A stretch of DNA of 64,000 bases from Winslowiella toletana (GCF_017875465.1 NZ_JAGGMQ010000001.1:558001-622000); one strand, 5' to 3'. Shown: positions 1 to 8,002, numbered from the stretch's first letter. The notes: a model not told the origin generated them from the letters alone. Made by a program: numbers and translations.

Positions 1-1131
1 TTAACCGGCCTGATGGCGCAGACCGATAACAGCGTCACCTTTGCTGCGGCGACGCCGTTACATGAGGTGTATCAGACACTGACCAGAATGGGCCGGATGC
101 TGGCCTCTTCGCCCGGGGTTATCGATATTCAGACCCTGGCGGGCGCAATGGCTACCGGTACGCATGGTCAGGGACTGCAACAAAGCTCACTGGCTGATGA
201 AGCGTTATCGATTCGTATGGTGCTGGCCGACGGCACTGTCACTGAGTTTGATCGCCAGCACCCGTGGTTTGGCGCGGCTCAGGTGGCGCTGGGCGCTCTC
301 GGCGTGGTCACTGCAGTCACGCTAAAAACCATTCCGTCGCGCATTTATACCTGCTTTAAACATGCCGTTAGCGCCAGCTCACTGGAAGCCGATCTGTATG
401 GCTGGAACAATAACTATGCCTTAAGCAAAGCCTGGTGGTTTGTCGATGACGATCAGATGCATGTCTGGCGCGCGCGTGAAGCGACCCGCGAAGAACAGCA
501 GGCGTATCAGCTTAACCTGGGCGAACTGGTTAAACAGCCGGACAGCGACAGCTCACTGAATAACACCATTGAGCAGACGCTGGAACATATGCATAACGAC
601 ACCCAGATTCGCGGCGATGGCGGTAAACAGTTTAAAACCGTTACGCGCTTTAAAGACTTCTCGGATGTCACCGGCGATATCTATCAGGTGTTCTGCCGCG
701 GTATCGCCGTGCCGCAAATCAATGTTGAAATCGGTATTCCGCTGGCGCGCGCCGCCGAAGTGATTAGCAAAATCAAACGCTGGTACGCGCAAAATCATCC
801 ACATATGCACTACCCGATTATCCTGCGCTGCACCGGCCCTTCTACTGCCTGGCTGAGTCCGGCTTATCAGCAAGCCACCTGCTTCTTTGGGTTTGTGGTC
901 TATTACGCCGATGACGGCACGCTGTCAGCGGAAGGCTGCCATTTCCTTAGTGAAGTGGAAAAACTGCTGGCGGCCGAAGGCGGTCGTCCGCACTGGGGAA
1001 AATATTATCATCAGCCGCTCTACCAGTGGCCGCAGGTCTATCCGCAGTGGGATGCCTTTCGCGATGTGCGTCGACAGCTCGATCCAACGGGCAAATTCAG
1101 CAACCACTATCTTAGCCAGCTTTTTGACTGA
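1..1131 (+). CDS. FAD-linked oxidase, aldonolactone oxidase (ALO) family, 5' end missing
   Basis: Partial gene: the reading frame is already open at base 1, so the true start lies upstream. About 376 residues are visible. The first part is the end of a PCMH-type FAD-binding domain, with the AGAMATGTHGQG segment that matches the GGA..GTHG flavin-contact loop of aldonolactone oxidases. The rest is the ALO substrate domain and ends with PHWGKYYH, equivalent to the C-terminal HWxK motif of L-gulonolactone and D-arabinono-lactone oxidases. These enzymes oxidise sugar lactones or alditols using a flavin; the substrate here cannot be read from sequence. A GT8 glycosyltransferase starts 24 bases downstream and a beta-hydroxyacid dehydrogenase follows, suggesting one carbohydrate-related operon. 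Roughly the first 60-80 residues of a typical family member are absent. Confidence 0.85.
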   Translation, partial: LTGLMAQTDNSVTFAAATPLHEVYQTLTRMGRMLASSPGVIDIQTLAGAMATGTHGQGLQQSSLADEALSIRMVLADGTVTEFDRQHPWFGAAQVALGALGVVTAVTLKTIPSRIYTCFKHAVSASSLEADLYGWNNNYALSKAWWFVDDDQMHVWRAREATREEQQAYQLNLGELVKQPDSDSSLNNTIEQTLEHMHNDTQIRGDGGKQFKTVTRFKDFSDVTGDIYQVFCRGIAVPQINVEIGIPLARAAEVISKIKRWYAQNHPHMHYPIILRCTGPSTAWLSPAYQQATCFFGFVVYYADDGTLSAEGCHFLSEVEKLLAAEGGRPHWGKYYHQPLYQWPQVYPQWDAFRDVRRQLDPTGKFSNHYLSQLFD

Positions 1132-1155
1132 CTTTTCTTACCAGGGGGACACTCT

Positions 1156-1995
1156 ATGTCAGCATGGATCACGTTACTGACTCAGCCCGAATATCTGACT
1201 GGCGTGCAGACCCTGCACCAGTCTCTGCGCCAGAGCAAAACCGCTTATCCGCTGGTGGTGATGGTGACGGAAAATATCGCTCCGGCGATTTGCGCACAAC
1301 TTAAAGCCGACGGCTGCGAGGTGATTGCCGTCGCGCCACTTAATCCGCATCCCGATCTGACGCACCACTATGCTTCCGCGCAGTTCGCCGAAGTGTGGAC
1401 CAAGCTGCGCGCCTGGCAGTTAACCGATTATCAGCGGCTGGTATTTCTCGATGCGGATATGCTGGTGGTGCAGAATATGGATGAGCTGATGACGCTCGAA
1501 CTGCCGGAAAACGGCATCGCCGCCTGTCACGCCTGCCGCTGCAATCCGAACAGCATCGCCAGCTACCCAAAAAGCTGGGTGCCGGAAAATTGTTTCTACA
1601 CCTGGCAGGATCGCCAGCAACCCGCGCCCGCACAGCTTGATGCCTATTTTAACGCCGGTTTTCTGGTGCTGACGCCAGACGCGGAGGTGTTCAGTGCGCT
1701 GGAAAGCCGTATCGCCGCGATTGACGATCTGTCCCGTTATCAGTTTTCTGAACAGGATCTGTTAAATGAGCACTTTCACGGACGCTGGAAAGGTTTACCT
1801 TATATCTATAATGCGCTGAAGACGCTGTCAGTGCAGCATGCGGCCACATGGGATATGGCCCAGGTGAAGAATATCCACTACATCCTCGCCAAACCCTGGC
1901 AGCGCGACTGGCAGCAACCGGCAGCGCAACGTGATCGCTACTATGATCTTGACGTTTTATGGCAGCAGATCGCCAGTCAGGTCGACCACAAATAA
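1156..1995 (+). CDS. GT8-family glycosyltransferase (glycogenin/galactinol-synthase-like)
   Basis: A 279-residue protein with no signal peptide, so probably cytoplasmic. Family GT8 features are visible: FLDADMLV with the metal-binding DxD at residues 99-101, the FNAGFLVL acceptor-loop strand, EQDLLNEHF, and near the C terminus IHYILAKPW, which corresponds to the H..G..KPW motif of glycogenin-type enzymes. These retaining enzymes move a sugar from a nucleotide donor, commonly UDP-glucose or UDP-galactose. The start is supported by a purine-rich GGGGGA ribosome-binding site ahead of ATG. It lies 24 bases after the lactone oxidase and just before the dehydrogenase, so the three are probably cotranscribed. 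Donor and acceptor are unknown. Confidence 0.88.
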   Translation: MSAWITLLTQPEYLTGVQTLHQSLRQSKTAYPLVVMVTENIAPAICAQLKADGCEVIAVAPLNPHPDLTHHYASAQFAEVWTKLRAWQLTDYQRLVFLDADMLVVQNMDELMTLELPENGIAACHACRCNPNSIASYPKSWVPENCFYTWQDRQQPAPAQLDAYFNAGFLVLTPDAEVFSALESRIAAIDDLSRYQFSEQDLLNEHFHGRWKGLPYIYNALKTLSVQHAATWDMAQVKNIHYILAKPWQRDWQQPAAQRDRYYDLDVLWQQIASQVDHK

Positions 1996-2005
1996 GGAAC
2001 AGGTG

Positions 2006-2881
2006 ATGCGAATTGGATTTATCGGTCTCGGATCGATGGGCCAGCCAATGGCGGAAAATCTGCTGCAGGCCCATTACTCTCTGAATGTCTGGAACCGCTC
2101 TGCCGCACCGGCGGAAGCGCTGGAAAAACTCGGCGCTACCGTCTGCGAATCACCGGCGGAGGCGGCGCAGTGTGATGTGCTGATCAGCATGCTGGCGGAC
2201 GATGCAATAACCCGACAGGTGATTGTCGGCCATGGTGCGCTGGAGTCACTGGGTGATGGCGCTATCTGGATCAATATGGCGACGGTTTCTGTCGATTTTA
2301 CCCATGAGATGCAGACCCATGCCGCGGCCAATGGCGTCAGCTATCTGGCGGCGCCGGTACTGGGCCGTAACGATGTCGCGGCTGCCGGTAAGCTGAATAT
2401 TCTTACGGCTGGCGACAAAGCGCTGATTGCCCGCGTGCAGCCGATTTTCGATATTCTCGGTCAGCAAACCTGGTATTTTGGCAGTGAGCCGACTCAGGCG
2501 GTCACTGCCAAGCTGGCGGCAAATTTTATGCTGGGCAGCGCCATTGAAGCGATGGCGGAAGCCTCGGCACTGGTGCGCGCACACGGTATTCCGGCCGCTG
2601 ATTTTCTTGGCATGCTGACCAGCACGCTGTTTAATGCCCCGGCATACAAAGGCTACGGCGAGTTAATCGCGCAGCAGCGCTACTCTCCGCCAGGTTTTAA
2701 GCTGCGTCTGGGGTTAAAGGATATTCGTCTGGCGCAACAGGCGGCCGAGGCGAAAAATGTGCCGATGCCGTTTGCCAGCGTGATCCGCGATAACTGCGTT
2801 GATGCACTGGCGCACAATGAAGGCGATCTGGAGTGGGCGGCGCTGGCGAAAGTCGCCGCGCGCCGTAGCGGACTGAAATAA
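2006..2881 (+). CDS. NAD(P)-dependent beta-hydroxyacid dehydrogenase (3-hydroxyisobutyrate dehydrogenase family)
   Basis: A 291-residue protein. The N terminus GFIGLGSMGQPMAENL is the family signature, combining the Rossmann glycine loop and dinucleotide contact. A substrate-binding segment around APVLGRNDVAAAG follows, then TAKLAANFMLG with the catalytic lysine. The family oxidises 3-hydroxyacids or reduces small aldehydes such as glyoxylate, succinic semialdehyde and tartronate semialdehyde. The frame stays open upstream to 1931, but the ATG at 2006 is chosen because it gives the conserved N terminus and has an AAGGA-type ribosome-binding site; upstream sequence overlaps the end of the glycosyltransferase. 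Likely last gene of the operon. Substrate not determinable. Confidence 0.9.
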   Translation: MRIGFIGLGSMGQPMAENLLQAHYSLNVWNRSAAPAEALEKLGATVCESPAEAAQCDVLISMLADDAITRQVIVGHGALESLGDGAIWINMATVSVDFTHEMQTHAAANGVSYLAAPVLGRNDVAAAGKLNILTAGDKALIARVQPIFDILGQQTWYFGSEPTQAVTAKLAANFMLGSAIEAMAEASALVRAHGIPAADFLGMLTSTLFNAPAYKGYGELIAQQRYSPPGFKLRLGLKDIRLAQQAAEAKNVPMPFASVIRDNCVDALAHNEGDLEWAALAKVAARRSGLK

Positions 2882-2951
2882 TCTGGCACGGGTGGCGATA
2901 TAATATAAACCGGCCACAAAGCTAACACGGCCGTAATATCCCTTAAAAAAC

Positions 2952-2980
2952 AATGCCGGTTACCTTAAGTGACCGGCATT
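2952..2980 (-). terminator. Hairpin with U-tract on the minus strand
   Basis: A 12-bp stem (arms begin AATGCCGGT and end ACCGGCATT, one G-U pair) closes a 5-base loop. Read on the minus strand it is followed by GTTTTTT, a good intrinsic-terminator tail. On the plus strand the next T-run is about 15 bases downstream, so it serves the upstream plus-strand operon less clearly. Confidence 0.6.
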
Positions 2981-3053
2981 ATCCTGCGGGGTGACTTTTT
3001 TGTGTGTGATGGTTTAGTATTGGATGATGAGTAATCAATGGAGATTAATAAAA

Positions 3054-3879
3054 ATGGAACCGATACTTGTATACTCAACACAGAGACGATTTAACGATAG
3101 TAGCTCTGATGACATGCAGCATGGGGATTTAACAGACTCATTCCTGCAAAACCATCTTAATCTTCGTGATGTGTCTACTGTGGTCAACCCCTACACAATG
3201 GAACAGGTCTCACCCTTTAACCATCCTCAGAGCCGTTTTTATGCCCCAACATCAGGGAAAAAGATCAGTAAACAGGAATGTGTGAAATTGATGTTTGATG
3301 ACCTACGAAAACTGACTCTACCATTTTCATTTTGGGGTCCTTACAGTGACATCATCAAGCAGATGTTCATCCATATGCAAATAACGAACGGTCACAGTTT
3401 CAGTAATGCAATGCTGAATTCGGCACTCAATCACAATATAACCTGTGATTATTCTTCTAATAGTAATCTGAAAAGGATTAAAGAAATCCTTGATAAAAAC
3501 ATTGACTATGAGAAAAAAAACATTACCCGCTGAAGCTATTCCTCAGATAACACTAAATATCAAAAGTGGTATATTGCCTAAATTCACACGAATTCAGGAC
3601 AGCTTTAACGGGCTGGGTTTGGCTGTGCATGATACATACAGCACAGATATTTACATTAAAGAACTCGACATAAGTCAAAATGAATACAGGGCTTTGATTA
3701 GATATAAGGTGCAGGATCATTTTGGCTTAGATCAGGATGATATCAAAAACTGGAAATTCAGCCAGTTCTACTTTTTCAAAACATGGTTTGTTTTACAGAG
3801 ATCTCAGGATTATGGGTTTAAACCATTTTTCACTGACATGGAAACTTTTGTGGCGATAAAAGGAAAAAGAAATGCTTAA
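3054..3879 (+). pseudogene. DUF3289-family protein, split by a frameshift in an A8 run
   Basis: Two overlapping frames together make one DUF3289 (YPO3983-like) protein of about 275 residues. The first frame, from the ATG at 3054 (GGAG 10 bases upstream), encodes MEPILVYSTQRRFND and runs to a TGA at 3531-3533. The second frame carries the family's C-terminal part (PKFTRIQDSFNGLG, YKVQDHFGLD, FFKTWFVLQRSQDYGFKPF) to a TAA at 3877-3879. The junction is an A8 run at about 3513-3520. With seven As the reading would pass smoothly through NIDYEKKTLPAE, as expected for the family. It could be an inactivating indel, a sequencing error, or an ORF expressed by slippage. Family function is unknown; members lie in variable loci, some near type VI secretion genes. 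The DUF943 gene overlaps its end. Confidence 0.8.
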
Positions 3880-4315
3880 AATAAAATATATAATAGCTCC
3901 ATTAATAGCAATTGTTGTTATTGCGGGATATCTTAATTTTGTCCGAAAGCCGGAGATTGTGCTAACAGATCAGGAACTTAATTTTTCAAATCTGGCTGTT
4001 AAAGAACTCCCACTCACCGAGAAAGGGAAAATAGCCTGGTGGAAAAATAATAAAGGAAAAATAAAAAGTGAATTCGACATTCCTGTTCCCGCTAAAAATG
4101 GTGACTGGTATATTAATGTATGGAATTATGGCAATGGATTTAAAGAAAAACCTAAAGGTGATATAAGAATATTTAATGCAGAAACACAAGATATGATGTG
4201 TTTTAATAATGACAACGGAAAATGCATAGAAAAAGATCTTTTGATGAGAATTGAAAACAATAAAGATGGAACTGTTAGCATTGAAATAGGCAATAACAAA
4301 GTAGTAGTAAAATAA
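3872..4315 (+). CDS. DUF943-family membrane-anchored protein
   Basis: A 147-residue protein with one N-terminal hydrophobic segment (about residues 5-23) and a periplasmic-looking soluble domain. Characteristic DUF943 features are the post-membrane stretch with KGKIAWWKNNK, the NGDWYINVWNYGNGFKE core and a late cysteine pair in the CFNNDNGKC region. The start overlaps the DUF3289 stop by 8 bases, which suggests translational coupling, with GGAAAAAGAA just ahead. DUF3289 and DUF943 genes often sit side by side in enterobacterial accessory regions; a toxin/immunity-like or secretion-accessory role has been suspected but cannot be shown here. The gene is clearly more AT-rich than its neighbours, consistent with horizontal acquisition. 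Confidence 0.8.
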   Translation: MLKIKYIIAPLIAIVVIAGYLNFVRKPEIVLTDQELNFSNLAVKELPLTEKGKIAWWKNNKGKIKSEFDIPVPAKNGDWYINVWNYGNGFKEKPKGDIRIFNAETQDMMCFNNDNGKCIEKDLLMRIENNKDGTVSIEIGNNKVVVK

Positions 4316-4323
4316 TAACGACT

Positions 4324-4349
4324 AAACCCCTTTATTCAGGGGTTTTATT
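4324..4349 (+). terminator. Intrinsic terminator after the DUF943 gene
   Basis: An 8-bp stem (AAACCCCT / AGGGGTTT) with a 6-base loop is followed by a short T-rich tail (TTTTATTA). It lies 8 bases past the DUF943 stop and may also act for the converging minus-strand dehydrogenase gene. Confidence 0.8.
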
Positions 4350-4399
4350 AAAAGATGACTCACTTTTGCGGTACATCCCATAACGCAGCCCACAAATGA

Positions 4400-5521
4400 T
4401 TACACCTTAATCCAGCGGCGTTCCACCGCGGACACCGCAATTGCTTCCAGTACCTTCGACACCTGCAATCCCTCGGCAAAATCCGGCCACATCCGGTCGC
4501 CGCCAGCAATACCATTAATCAGATCGCGGATTTCGACGGTTTTCTGATCGTTAAAGCCAATACCGTGCCCGGCGGAAATACAGAAAGCGGCATAGTCCGG
4601 ATGCGCAGGCCCGGTCAGAATGGTTTTAAAACCCTGACGCCCGGCCGGATCATCGTGCAGATAGAGTTCCAGCTCCGCCATCCGCTCCTGGGTGTAGCGC
4701 AGCGCCCCTTTGGTGCCGGTAACCACATAGGTCAGCCCCATTTTACTGCCACAGGCGATACGCGAGGTTTCAACCACGCCATGCGCCCCCTGGGTGAAGC
4801 GCAGCAAGGCGCTGGCCTGATCTTCATTTTCCACCGGCAATAAGCGCGTGGTATCTTTTGGATCCGGACGCTGCTTAATTACCGTCAGCATATCGCCACT
4901 GACTTCCTCAATATCCCCCACCAGATAGTGCGCCATATTCACGATATGCGCCGCCAGATCGCCCAGCGCGCCCAGTCCGGCCAGCGCTTTCTGGCAGTGC
5001 CAGTCGAGCGGCGTTTGCGGGTTCGCCAGGTAATCTTCATTGTGTGTGCCGTAGAAATGCACCACTTCGCCAATCTCGCCGCGCGCAATAATCTCACGCG
5101 CCAGCTGGCTGGTCGGGTTCTTCATATAGTTGAAGCCCACCAGCGTTTTAACCCCGGCCTGCTGCGCGGCGCGGGTCATCTCTTCGGCATCAGCGACTGA
5201 CAGCGCCAGCGGCTTCTCGGAATACACATGTTTGCCATGGCGAATCGCTTCCAGCGCCATCTCTTTATGCAGAAAATTGGGCGCGCAGATATCCACCACA
5301 TCGATATTGGGATCGCTCACCAGCTCGCGCCAGTTGCCGGTGGCACGGCTGAAGCCAAATTCATCAGCCTTGCTGCGCGCCAGTTCCGGCGTGACCTCCG
5401 CCAGCATCTCCCGCACAATTTCGCCTTTCAGCTTAAATACGGTGGATGCCTGTGCATAGGCGATAGCGTGACAACGCCCGATATAACCCGTACCAATAAG
5501 CCCGATTCTTACCTTTTCCAT
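4400..5521 (-). CDS. Gfo/Idh/MocA-family sugar dehydrogenase
   Basis: A 373-residue cytoplasmic oxidoreductase. The N-terminal Rossmann domain begins RIGLIGTGYIGRCHA, and the family EKP motif is seen in HVYSEKPLALS near residue 103; its lysine is catalytic. The C-terminal domain carries the GDLAAHIVNMAHYL segment, equivalent to the G.H..D/N..R region that positions the catalytic histidine. Members oxidise a sugar or inositol hydroxyl with NAD(P); IolG/IolW-like inositol or glucose-type substrates are plausible. The gene is monocistronic, with its own upstream region containing a perfect 18-bp palindrome (5608-5625) that may be its operator. Confidence 0.9.
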   Translation of the reverse strand: MEKVRIGLIGTGYIGRCHAIAYAQASTVFKLKGEIVREMLAEVTPELARSKADEFGFSRATGNWRELVSDPNIDVVDICAPNFLHKEMALEAIRHGKHVYSEKPLALSVADAEEMTRAAQQAGVKTLVGFNYMKNPTSQLAREIIARGEIGEVVHFYGTHNEDYLANPQTPLDWHCQKALAGLGALGDLAAHIVNMAHYLVGDIEEVSGDMLTVIKQRPDPKDTTRLLPVENEDQASALLRFTQGAHGVVETSRIACGSKMGLTYVVTGTKGALRYTQERMAELELYLHDDPAGRQGFKTILTGPAHPDYAAFCISAGHGIGFNDQKTVEIRDLINGIAGGDRMWPDFAEGLQVSKVLEAIAVSAVERRWIKV

Positions 5522-5838
5522 GCCGGTTTCCTGTTCGCAGATGAACGATTTATTCGGAATGTATATTTCAAAAAAGGCTTACACAATCAGGAAATGAAAT
5601 AAACGTGATCATTCTGCAGAATGATGGCAGTAAAGATGCAACGACACCGTCAGTTTGCATAACGAGGGCGATTAAGATCACAATATTTTACTTTGCTTAG
5701 CGATATTAGTTATCGCTGCCTGTCATGCGCCAGGCTGCAGTGGATAAACCTTTTGCTGATGCAAAGCACAAATTCAGGCCAATCCTGCGCCAATCGCTGC
5801 TTTATTCGGCAGTCAGCAGCATCAGGTGAAAACAGGCT
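5522..5838. other. Intergenic region between the dehydrogenase gene and tRNA-Asn
   Basis: About 320 bases with no convincing gene. It should hold the promoter of the minus-strand dehydrogenase gene. The only clear structure is the palindrome listed separately. Confidence 0.5.
5608..5625. promoter_or_regulatory. Perfect 18-bp palindrome, candidate operator
   Basis: ATCATTCTG followed directly by CAGAATGAT forms a perfect dyad 83 bases upstream of the start of the minus-strand Gfo/Idh/MocA gene. Its position and symmetry suggest a repressor or activator binding site. No regulator gene is adjacent. Confidence 0.4.
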
Positions 5839-5867
5839 TTGACAACCTGGGGCACCCTCGATATCAT
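5839..5867 (+). promoter_or_regulatory. Sigma-70 promoter of tRNA-Asn
   Basis: A consensus -35 TTGACA (5839-5844), a 17-base spacer and TATCAT (5862-5867) lie just upstream of the tRNA. A GC-rich GCGCCCC discriminator follows, as is typical of growth-rate and ppGpp-controlled stable-RNA promoters. Confidence 0.8.
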
Positions 5868-5885
5868 GCGCCCCGTTCCAACAAT

Positions 5886-5961
5886 TCCTCTGTAGTTCAG
5901 TCGGTAGAACGGCGGACTGTTAATCCGTATGTCACTGGTTCGAGTCCAGTCAGAGGAGCCA
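5886..5961 (+). tRNA. tRNA-Asn (anticodon GUU)
   Basis: A 76-base tRNA with encoded CCA. Acceptor arms TCCTCTG and CAGAGGA pair, the D-loop is AGTTCAGTCGGTAGA, the anticodon loop ACTGTTAATC carries GTT, and the T-arm contains GGTTCGAGTCC. It matches the standard enterobacterial tRNA-Asn. It has its own promoter and terminator. Confidence 0.98.
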
Positions 5962-5967
5962 TACATA

Positions 5968-6003
5968 GAAAAGCCCGCTTAAGGAAACTTAAGCGGGCTT
6001 TTT
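5968..6003 (+). terminator. Strong intrinsic terminator of tRNA-Asn
   Basis: A perfect 13-bp stem (AAGCCCGCTTAAG / CTTAAGCGGGCTT) with a GAAA tetraloop ends in a T-run. It begins a few bases after the tRNA 3' end. Confidence 0.93.
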
Positions 6004-6142
6004 GCTGTCTGGGGCTTGATGGGGATGAAAGGAGCGGATGTTTTTTGCTGTTCAGGGCGCATTGTCGTCAGCGAAACTGACAATATTGCTCCCTGAAGCT
6101 CATCAGAAAATAATGCCCTGGCGCATAAAATGGCCTTTAGCG

Positions 6143-6388
6143 TTATTCATTGCCCCACTGATTCAGGAACGTCGCTATCTCATCAATACGCTGCTCGCCG
6201 ATAGCCGCTTCAGCAGCCATCTCTTTCTGCGCATTCTCACTGATTTCTTCGTTATTCATTAAGCGGGTGATTAACAGCTGGAAGTAGCGCGCCAGCGGTT
6301 CACGTTCTGCCTCACTCACCGGCTCTGCTGATTCCTTCGTGTACTCATCCACGATATCAAAAAATTTAAGCGGTACTTCGTTGTTCAT
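6143..6388 (-). CDS. ymjA: YmjA-like small protein (DUF2543)
   Basis: An 81-residue acidic soluble protein closely resembling E. coli YmjA: it starts [17 protein letters not shown] and ends [15 protein letters not shown], with the conserved [20 protein letters not shown] in the middle. The function is unknown in E. coli. A GTG four codons upstream is possible, but the ATG at 6388 has a GGGG ribosome-binding site 7 bases ahead and gives the family N terminus. It is monocistronic, on the opposite strand from the flanking tRNA and yajD. Confidence 0.88.
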   Translation of the reverse strand: MNNEVPLKFFDIVDEYTKESAEPVSEAEREPLARYFQLLITRLMNNEEISENAQKEMAAEAAIGEQRIDEIATFLNQWGNE

Positions 6389-6403
6389 AAATAGCCCCAC
6401 AAG

Positions 6404-6776
6404 GTTTAACGTCCAGGTCAGTGACTGCCTGCATCTTCAGGCCTGGATAATGTCATGCTTATTGCGTTTTTTCTGTCATCTGCCGGAAGGTAGTGTACTG
6501 CGCAATTGCATCTGATCTGACAGCTTTTCGCATTTTACTCGATCACCCGTTCGCAAACTACCCGATTGCTCCCGGGCAATTGTGATGCGATAACCCACTG
6601 AATCAAAAGTTAATCATAGAGGTTTTCTTAGTGACTGGCCACCGGGCCAATCTTGTGAAATTTACCAGTAAAAAAATCAACATCGTCTTCGTCTGTCATT
6701 TTTCCTTCTGTTCCGTTATGGGATATATTGGCAGCACTATTGTGAAATTATATCTTTTTAACAGGTAACATCGGCC
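6404..6776. other. Intergenic region between ymjA and yajD
   Basis: About 370 bases without a supportable gene. It must contain the divergent promoters of ymjA and yajD, but I see no strong motif or repeat. Confidence 0.4.
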
Positions 6777-7124
6777 ATGGCTCTGATTCCCAAAAATTAC
6801 ATGCGGCTGGAAAGCGGCTACCGTGAGAAAGCACTAAAAATCTACCCGTGGGTATGTGGGCGCTGCTCGCGTGAGTTTGTTTATTCAAACCTGCGCGAGT
6901 TAACCGTCCACCATATCGATCACGACCATACCAATAACCCGGAAGATGGCAGTAACTGGGAGTTGTTGTGTCTCTATTGTCATGACCACGAACATTCAAA
7001 GTACACTGAAGCTGACCAGTACGGCACTCGCGTTGTGGCGGGTGAAGATGCGCAAAAAGATGTTGGTGCAGCAACCTGGAATCCCTTTGCCGATTTAAAG
7101 TCGAGGCTTAACAAGAAGCAGTAA
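6777..7124 (+). CDS. yajD: YajD-like HNH endonuclease-fold protein
   Basis: A 115-residue protein nearly identical along its length to E. coli YajD. It has a zinc-binding CGRC pair (about residues 27-30), the HNH core LTVHHIDHDHTNNP and NWELLCLYCHDHEH with the second cysteine pair. The HNH fold cuts or binds nucleic acid, but the in vivo role of YajD is not established. The start at 6777 agrees with the family N terminus (M-A-L-I-P-K-N-Y). Monocistronic. Confidence 0.93.
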   Translation: MALIPKNYMRLESGYREKALKIYPWVCGRCSREFVYSNLRELTVHHIDHDHTNNPEDGSNWELLCLYCHDHEHSKYTEADQYGTRVVAGEDAQKDVGAATWNPFADLKSRLNKKQ

Positions 7125-7216
7125 CATCAGAAAAGCCCGCTTCTGACACACTGCTGGAATCAAACGGAAATTAATGTACCCTGTCGTACTCACATACTCG
7201 TTTATGGGTTCAGAAA

Positions 7217-7513
7217 ATGACTTTCTCCACCATTGAAGATGTCAGAAGTCGCATCGATCAGATTGATAGCGAGCTGGTCAAAATCATTGCTCAACGTGCC
7301 GAATGTGTTAAAGCTGCCGCTGCGTTCAAAGCTGATCACTTGGCCGTTCGTGCCCCGGATCGCGTGCAACAGGTCATCGACAAGGTACGTGAGAAAGCAG
7401 CTGAAGCAGGACTTCCCGAAGTGATTATCGAAAAAGTCTACCGGACTATGACAGATGCGTTTATCGAGTATGAGCTTGAGCAACATGGCCAGCTGCGACA
7501 GGAAAAACGTTGA
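7217..7513 (+). CDS. Chorismate mutase-family protein (AroQ/PchB-like)
   Basis: A 98-residue all-helical protein of the chorismate mutase type II fold. It starts with EDVRSRIDQIDSELVKIIAQR, the first-helix signature including the active-site arginine, followed by the RAPDRVQQVIDKVREKA loop/helix and a C-terminal helix. It is a stand-alone short domain without prephenate dehydratase or dehydrogenase, and its length is that of PchB (isochorismate pyruvate lyase, salicylate formation). The sequence alone does not separate mutase from lyase activity. No isochorismate synthase or salicylate-siderophore genes lie nearby, which makes a siderophore role unproven. No signal peptide, so cytoplasmic. 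Confidence 0.85.
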   Translation: MTFSTIEDVRSRIDQIDSELVKIIAQRAECVKAAAAFKADHLAVRAPDRVQQVIDKVREKAAEAGLPEVIIEKVYRTMTDAFIEYELEQHGQLRQEKR

Positions 7514-7615
7514 CATATCGTGCGACAACATTCCATTTAGTTTCTCCCGGTTACCGCCAATAAACCAGTCGCTTATATTGGTGAGAGTAAACTGGCTGAA
7601 GAGGTCCCGACACAC

Positions 7616-8002
7616 TCAGCTTGCAGCCGAACGTCGGTCCATCACTTCTTTCACATAGTGCTCAATAGCAATATGATTCTCGCGGCTCACTCGCGCAATA
7701 AACGCCTGGAGAACGTCGGACGTGGAGTGAAGCGTATCCGCGACAAGGCTATCGAAATCGCTTTGCGTAAAGCGGTCATTGCCCCGCAGCGTCGAACGCT
7801 GAAGCAGTGTATGGGCAGTGGTTTCGAGAACGGCGCGCCTGTAGTCATCGGCAAGCAGGACATCCACATCGGCCTGACAAATTTCAAATGTGAAGCTGAA
7901 GCTGGCAAACCCGGAGTCGACAGGCAGATCGTAGGTCAACCGCTCGCCTGACTGCTCAACATAAGGTTCATATCCGTCACCCATTAGCCGTACTGGTTGC
8001 AT
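7616..8002 (-). CDS. Hypothetical protein, family not recognised
   Basis: A 128-residue soluble acidic protein with no signal peptide or membrane segment. I do not recognise the family. The first half looks beta-rich (YDLPVDSGFASFSFTFEI) and the second half helical (FDSLVADTLHSTSDVLQAFIARV). The start is set at 8002 because GGAGAGGGG sits 6 bases upstream of that ATG; the frame is open to 8050. It converges on the chorismate-mutase-like gene and lies upstream of an ArsR gene in the same orientation, separated by about 140 bases. Confidence 0.7.
   Translation of the reverse strand: MQPVRLMGDGYEPYVEQSGERLTYDLPVDSGFASFSFTFEICQADVDVLLADDYRRAVLETTAHTLLQRSTLRGNDRFTQSDFDSLVADTLHSTSDVLQAFIARVSRENHIAIEHYVKEVMDRRSAAS

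Noticed and set aside
3490..3879. Programmed -1 frameshift at A-AAA-AAC in the DUF3289 gene
   Set aside because: The second frame is in +1, not -1, relative to the first, so classic -1 slippage would not join them; loss of one A would.
5886..5961. tRNA-Asn as an integration site for a genomic island
   Set aside because: There is no integrase gene and no duplicated tRNA 3' end nearby; core-like ymjA and yajD follow.
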